Source of the DNA: Actinomycetes bacterium
GTDB lineage: Bacteria > Actinomycetota > Acidimicrobiia > Acidimicrobiales > Microtrichaceae
Reading direction: 5' to 3'
Length of the DNA stretch: 9,045 bases
Assembly: GCA_023389745.1 (NCBI GenBank)
Contig: JAEWED010000201.1
Location: 1 to 9,045, forward strand
Shown here: one piece after another, positions 6,814 through 9,045 of the stretch
Numbering within the stretch: position 1 is the stretch's first letter
How the letters are laid out: each line of letters opens with the position of its first letter
Translations under genes and position numbers: made by a program
The notes under the pieces: generated by a model
Database searches by the model: none
The model's input: only the letters and a program-made list of their open reading frames with translations
Told to the model about the DNA's origin: nothing

Positions 6814-6828
6814 TGATCTTCCCGATCA
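6814..6828. repeat. Small inverted repeat TGATC-n5-GATCA in the mraZ leader
   Basis: Arms TGATC and GATCA flank five bases directly next to the last MraZ repeat, just past the predicted transcription start. It could be a second operator or chance. Five-base arms are weak evidence. Confidence 0.25.
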
Positions 6829-6863
6829 CTCCACTTCGCGCCACGGTATCCCACTTTCCCCCA
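6829..6863 (-). promoter_or_regulatory. MraZ operator: four direct repeats with 10-bp period
   Basis: Reading the minus strand, TGGGG (6863-6859), TGGGA (6853-6849), TGGCG (6843-6839) and TGGAG (6833-6829) are each separated by exactly 5 bp. MraZ is known to bind direct TGGGN repeats with 5-nt spacers upstream of mraZ. Here two repeats match perfectly and two match at TGG. The first two sit in the promoter spacer, the third touches the -10 and the fourth covers the predicted start site. That placement suits repression by blocking polymerase. Confidence 0.8.
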
Positions 6864-6871
6864 CCAGACAA
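6843..6871 (-). promoter_or_regulatory. Predicted dcw operon promoter upstream of mraZ
   Basis: The minus strand has TTGTCT (6871-6866) and TACCGT (6848-6843) separated by 17 bp. These fit a housekeeping -35 (TTGACA-like) and an actinobacterial -10 (TAnnnT). The predicted transcription start is near 6835, giving a leader of about 80-100 nt before mraZ. It overlaps the MraZ repeats. This is prediction from sequence only. Confidence 0.55.
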
Positions 6872-6887
6872 CGAACGCTCCGCACTT

Positions 6888-6900
6888 CTCACCACGTGAG
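6888..6900. repeat. Inverted repeat CTCAC-n3-GTGAG upstream of the mraZ promoter
   Basis: Five-base arms flank three bases, about 17 bp upstream of the predicted -35. It lies between the downstream end of the lipoate ligase terminator and the mraZ promoter, where an upstream activator or repressor could bind. It may be chance. Confidence 0.2.
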
Positions 6901-6925
6901 GTGTCCCCCATCGCGCCCAACGCGC

Positions 6926-6952
6926 GAACGCGACCCCAGCGGGGCCGCGTTC
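6926..6952 (-). terminator. Hairpin terminator after the lipoate ligase gene
   Basis: The minus strand reads GAACGCGGCCCC, loop GCT, GGGGTCGCGTTC: a 12-bp stem with one G-U pair. It lies 39 nt after the stop of the lipoate ligase gene. In plus-strand RNA the same position would be an A-C mismatch, so the structure favours minus-strand transcripts. No U-tract follows, which is common in GC-rich actinobacteria. It would also shield the mraZ promoter from read-through. Confidence 0.65.
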
Positions 6953-6991
6953 AGGGTCGATTCCGGGCCGTGACCCCGGTTCGGGCGGTCG

Positions 6992-7696
6992 TCAGGCCGG
7001 CAGGTGTGAGTGCAACGCCTCCACGACGCTCCACTCGTCGGTGCCGTCGTCGAGCGCTGCGATGCGGGAGAGCCCGCGGGCGAGGTCGGGGGTCGTCGCC
7101 GTCGACGACAGCGACGACAGGATCGGATCGGCGTCCCAGCGCAGGTGCACCACGCACTGGAACCGGGCCCAGCGGCGGGTCCGGCGCTGTGAGATGCCCA
7201 CCAGCTTGCGATCGTCGAGCACCACCTCGCCCGGCCCGACCGACGCGAAGCACGCGACCCGCCCCGACGTGGGGTCGCTCGACGGCGACCGGTGCACCCG
7301 GAGGCGACCGGTCAGCTCGGGCTGCAGCGATTCGAGCGTCGCGACCCAGACCTCACCCAGCCACCAGGCCGATCGATCGACGTCGTCGCACCACCACTCG
7401 TCGCCGGCGGGCAGGAACACGTCGACCCACACCTGTGCCCCGGGCACCAGCAGCACGGCGCCGCCCCCGGAGCGCCGCCGCGCCAGGCTCAGACCGGCCG
7501 CCTCGACGCCGCTCGGGTCGATCGACGCCGCCGGTTGTGCGCTGCCGACCACCAGGGCGGCGTCCTCCACCTGGTTCCACCGGAGGAGTCGACCGACATC
7601 GCCGTCCAGATCCAGGTCGTGCAGCTCCTGGGCCGTGCCGGCACGGCGCTCGAGGGCCCAGCCGGCACGGCGCTCGAGGGCCCAGGGGGTCGACAT
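6992..7696 (-). CDS. Lipoate-protein ligase A family protein
   Basis: Member of the LplA/LipB/biotin ligase fold, which activates or transfers lipoate (or a related acid) to a lysine of a carrier domain. It has 234 residues from ATG. Recognisable parts are a GSAQ strand (51-54), the substrate loop RRRSGGGAVLL (73-83), a WLGEVW segment (112-117) and RKLVGISQRR (163-172), where K164 aligns with the catalytic lysine of LplA. It lacks the longer C-terminal accessory domain of E. coli LplA, so it may be a single-domain ligase, a LipM/LipL-type transferase or a paralogue with another acyl substrate; no gene symbol is assigned. No lipoylated enzyme or lipA lies nearby. The N-terminus holds a perfect duplication, WALERRAG twice. 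No ribosome site precedes the ATG, so the mRNA may be leaderless. The frame is open upstream to 8251, but that part is antisense to the NUDIX gene. A strong hairpin follows the stop. Confidence 0.85.
   Translation of the reverse strand: MSTPWALERRAGWALERRAGTAQELHDLDLDGDVGRLLRWNQVEDAALVVGSAQPAASIDPSGVEAAGLSLARRRSGGGAVLLVPGAQVWVDVFLPAGDEWWCDDVDRSAWWLGEVWVATLESLQPELTGRLRVHRSPSSDPTSGRVACFASVGPGEVVLDDRKLVGISQRRTRRWARFQCVVHLRWDADPILSSLSSTATTPDLARGLSRIAALDDGTDEWSVVEALHSHLPA
7637..7684 (-). repeat. Perfect 24-bp tandem duplication in the lipoate ligase gene
   Basis: Units 7637-7660 and 7661-7684 are identical. They encode WALERRAG twice, starting five residues after the start methionine. Complete identity suggests a recent slippage event or active maintenance. 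Removing one copy would leave a normal-looking N-terminus. Confidence 0.95.
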
Positions 7697-7756
7697 GGCA
7701 CGAATACTGTCATCACCGGCCACATAGGATGCCCACGTCCACGAAAGGGGCCGCAG
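7697..7756. promoter_or_regulatory. Divergent promoter region between lipoate ligase and NUDIX genes
   Basis: This 60-bp gap must hold both promoters. On the plus strand TAGGAT (7725-7730) fits a -10 (TAnnnT), placed 26 nt before the NUDIX GTG; no convincing -35 is seen. On the minus strand CAGTAT (7709-7704) ends seven bases before the ligase ATG, a spacing expected for a leaderless transcript. The two would fire from overlapping DNA. Both are weak predictions. Confidence 0.35.
7743..7750 (+). promoter_or_regulatory. Ribosome binding site for the NUDIX gene
   Basis: GAAAGGGG lies six bases before the GTG at 7757. This polypurine run decides the start, since the frame stays open upstream into sequence antisense to the lipoate ligase gene. 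Confidence 0.6.
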
Positions 7757-8278
7757 GTGAGCAACCAGCTGAGGCGACGAGCAGCGCGGGTGGTGGTGCT
7801 CGACCCCCAGGACCGGATCCTGCTCATCAACGCGCACGATCCCGCGCGGCGTGATGGCCCCGGATGGTGGGAGATCCCCGGCGGCGGCATGGACCCCGGT
7901 GAGACGACCGAGCAGACCGTCCGACGCGAGCTGTGGGAAGAGGCCGGCATCAGCGAGGCCGACATCGGCCCCTGCGTGTGGACCCAGACGGTCGAGTTCA
8001 CCTTCGGCGGCTGGCGCTTCGACCAGGACGAGTGGGTGCACGTCGCCCGCTGCGACGGGACGACCGCCCCGCCCGGCGGCCTCGAGGCGCTCGAAGCGCT
8101 CGCGTTCGGCGAGCAGCGCTGGTGGGCCCTCGACGAGCTCGTCCGCGAACGACCGCGCACCATCCCCTATCGCCTCGTCGAGTTCCTCGAGGAGCTGATC
8201 GCCGGGCCTCCCGAGGGCGGACCGATCGACATCACCCCCGACCCGGAGCACATCGCGTCCTGGCGCAACGGCGCCTGA
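7757..8278 (+). CDS. NUDIX hydrolase
   Basis: Hydrolase of the NUDIX superfamily, which cleaves nucleoside diphosphates linked to another moiety. It has 173 residues from GTG. The NUDIX box is perfect: G43, E49, R57-E58-L59, E61-E62, G64-I65 match GX5EX7REUXEEXGU, with the metal-binding glutamates in place. The N-terminal strand RAARVVVLDPQDRILLI (8-24) and the following GWWEIPGGG (36-44) are typical of the fold. Substrate cannot be read from the sequence; family members act on ADP-ribose, oxidised dNTPs, nucleotide sugars or capped RNA. A Trp-rich segment near WWALDEL (122-128) follows the fold core. It is divergent from the lipoate ligase gene and convergent with menC, so it is probably monocistronic. 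Start chosen for the GAAAGGGG site upstream. No signal peptide or membrane helix. Confidence 0.9.
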   Translation: MSNQLRRRAARVVVLDPQDRILLINAHDPARRDGPGWWEIPGGGMDPGETTEQTVRRELWEEAGISEADIGPCVWTQTVEFTFGGWRFDQDEWVHVARCDGTTAPPGGLEALEALAFGEQRWWALDELVRERPRTIPYRLVEFLEELIAGPPEGGPIDITPDPEHIASWRNGA

Positions 8279-8309
8279 GCGGCGCGACGGCGACGACGAG
8301 CGCTCAGGC
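8273..8309. terminator. Inverted repeat spanning both convergent stop codons, probable bidirectional terminator
   Basis: Arms GCCTGAGCG (8273-8281) and CGCTCAGGC (8301-8309) are perfect 9-bp complements around a 19-bp loop. The NUDIX stop TGA (8276-8278) lies in one arm and the menC stop (8304-8306, minus) in the other, at symmetric places. Being symmetric, the hairpin forms in transcripts from either side. There is no U-tract and the loop is long, so termination is inferred. Confidence 0.55.
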
Positions 8310-9045
8310 CACGATCGTCGTCGTGTCGACGGTGCAGCGGTCGAGCACGTCGGGCAGCGGGACCCGCCCGCAGCCAGGCCCCTCGGGCAGCACCAGCCGG
8401 CCGTGGCCGTCGACGACGACGGGTTCGGTGACGTCCCGGTCGACGTAGCGATCGCTCGGCCCGAGGTCGGTCGGCAGCGAGCAGCCCGGCAGCGACGCGA
8501 CCGCGGCGCTCGCCGCTCGCCCGACGCCGAGCTCCAGCATCCCTCCGACGAACGCCGGGACGCCGGCTCCCCGGGCGAGCTCGACCGCGACGGCGGCCGC
8601 GCGGACCCCGCCCAGCCGAGCCGGCTTCACCGACACCACGCCGGCGGCGCCGGCGCGCAGGGCGTCTCGCACGGCGTCGGGCGACGTCAGCGACTCGTCG
8701 AGTGCGACGGGGGTCCGCAGTGCCCGCGCGACCGCCCCGAGCTCGTCCCAGGTCGCACCGGCGGCGACGGGCTGCTCCAGGTAGACCAGTCCGAGCGCAT
8801 CGACGGCGGCCAGCTGCTCGGCGTCGTCGTAGGAGCCGTTGGCGTCGGCAGCGACCCGCTCGGCGCCCACGGCGTCGACCACCGCTCGCAGCGCTCCGAC
8901 GTCGGCACCCGGCGCGATCTTCAGCTTGACCAGGGTCGCGCCTGCGGCGACGGCGTCCTGCGCCCGTCGGGCCAACGCGTCGGGGGCGGCGCCCAGGTCG
9001 GCGAGCACGACGCAGCGGTCGAGCGGACGTGCGACACCTCCGAGC
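8304..9045 (-). CDS. menC: o-Succinylbenzoate synthase MenC (N-terminal part outside window)
   Basis: Enolase-superfamily enzyme that dehydrates SHCHC to o-succinylbenzoate in menaquinone synthesis. About 246 codons are visible; the frame runs open to the window edge, so the N-terminal capping region is missing. Counting from the codon at 9006-9008, the barrel shows the catalytic lysine pair K28-L-K30, the metal-ligand residues D55 (ADANGSY), E78 (YLEQP) and D104 (ALDES), and the opposite catalytic lysine K128 (SVKPARLGG). GGMLELGVGRAA and LPTDLGPSDRYVDRDVTEP are typical of MenC and argue against dipeptide epimerase or muconate lactonising enzyme, though superfamily members are easily confused. 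It converges on the NUDIX gene with 25 bp between stops. The codon at 9006-9008 is GTG but is probably internal because family-like sequence (LGGVARPLD) continues before it. Other men genes are not in the window. Confidence 0.85.
   Translation of the reverse strand, partial: LGGVARPLDRCVVLADLGAAPDALARRAQDAVAAGATLVKLKIAPGADVGALRAVVDAVGAERVAADANGSYDDAEQLAAVDALGLVYLEQPVAAGATWDELGAVARALRTPVALDESLTSPDAVRDALRAGAAGVVSVKPARLGGVRAAAVAVELARGAGVPAFVGGMLELGVGRAASAAVASLPGCSLPTDLGPSDRYVDRDVTEPVVVDGHGRLVLPEGPGCGRVPLPDVLDRCTVDTTTIVA

Noticed and set aside
6695..6814. Small 39-codon open frame in the mraZ leader, starting ATG at 6814 and overlapping mraZ out of frame
   Set aside because: GGGAAG is only three bases from the ATG, codon use is unlike the neighbours (AGA, GGA, CGA) and nothing is recognisable; a leader peptide cannot be excluded but is not supported.
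7697..8251. Upstream extension of the lipoate ligase frame
   Set aside because: It is antisense to the NUDIX gene, whose box is perfect; the ATG at 7696 precedes the family-like N-terminus.

Overview
The window is very GC-rich, and most of it is the start of a division and cell-wall (dcw) cluster on the minus strand. The high GC, GTG and TTG starts, a meso-diaminopimelate-type MurE, an actinobacterial-looking lipoate ligase paralogue and a menaquinone gene all suggest an actinomycete. The style of MraZ, FtsL and FtsI makes class Acidimicrobiia a reasonable but unproven guess. No mobile element, CRISPR array, tRNA or rRNA is visible.

Region 1 (6871 down to 1, minus strand) reads mraZ, rsmH, an ftsL-like gene, ftsI, murE and mraY (cut by the window edge). 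A likely promoter at 6843-6871 is overlaid by four direct repeats with an exact 10-bp period, which match the known MraZ operator. The operon is therefore probably controlled by its own first product. From rsmH onward every gene overlaps the next by exactly 4 nt (GTGA, TTGA, ATGA, GTGA), so translation is probably coupled from rsmH through mraY. The products act in one process. MraZ is the regulator and RsmH modifies 16S rRNA. The FtsL-like protein and FtsI are parts of the septal peptidoglycan machine. MurE adds meso-DAP to the precursor, and MraY transfers the completed pentapeptide precursor to its lipid carrier. murF, which normally lies between murE and mraY, is absent from that position.

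Region 2 (6757-6991) is the only sizeable non-coding stretch (235 bp). It holds the mraZ promoter and operator, a small inverted repeat near the predicted transcription start, and a strong hairpin (6926-6952) that probably terminates the upstream minus-strand gene.

Region 3 (6992-8278) has two divergent genes sharing a 60-bp intergenic region: a lipoate-protein ligase family gene (minus) and a NUDIX hydrolase (plus). Region 4 (8304 to the edge, minus) is the C-terminal part of menC, o-succinylbenzoate synthase. It converges on the NUDIX gene, and a 9-bp inverted repeat holds one stop codon in each arm.

The content is mostly conserved housekeeping, and I see no convincing new multi-gene system. 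The unusual points are the four-repeat MraZ operator, the missing murF, repeated in-frame micro-duplications at the ends of four genes, an Asp/Thr/Gly-rich extracellular tail on FtsI, and long basic disordered N-termini on FtsL and FtsI.
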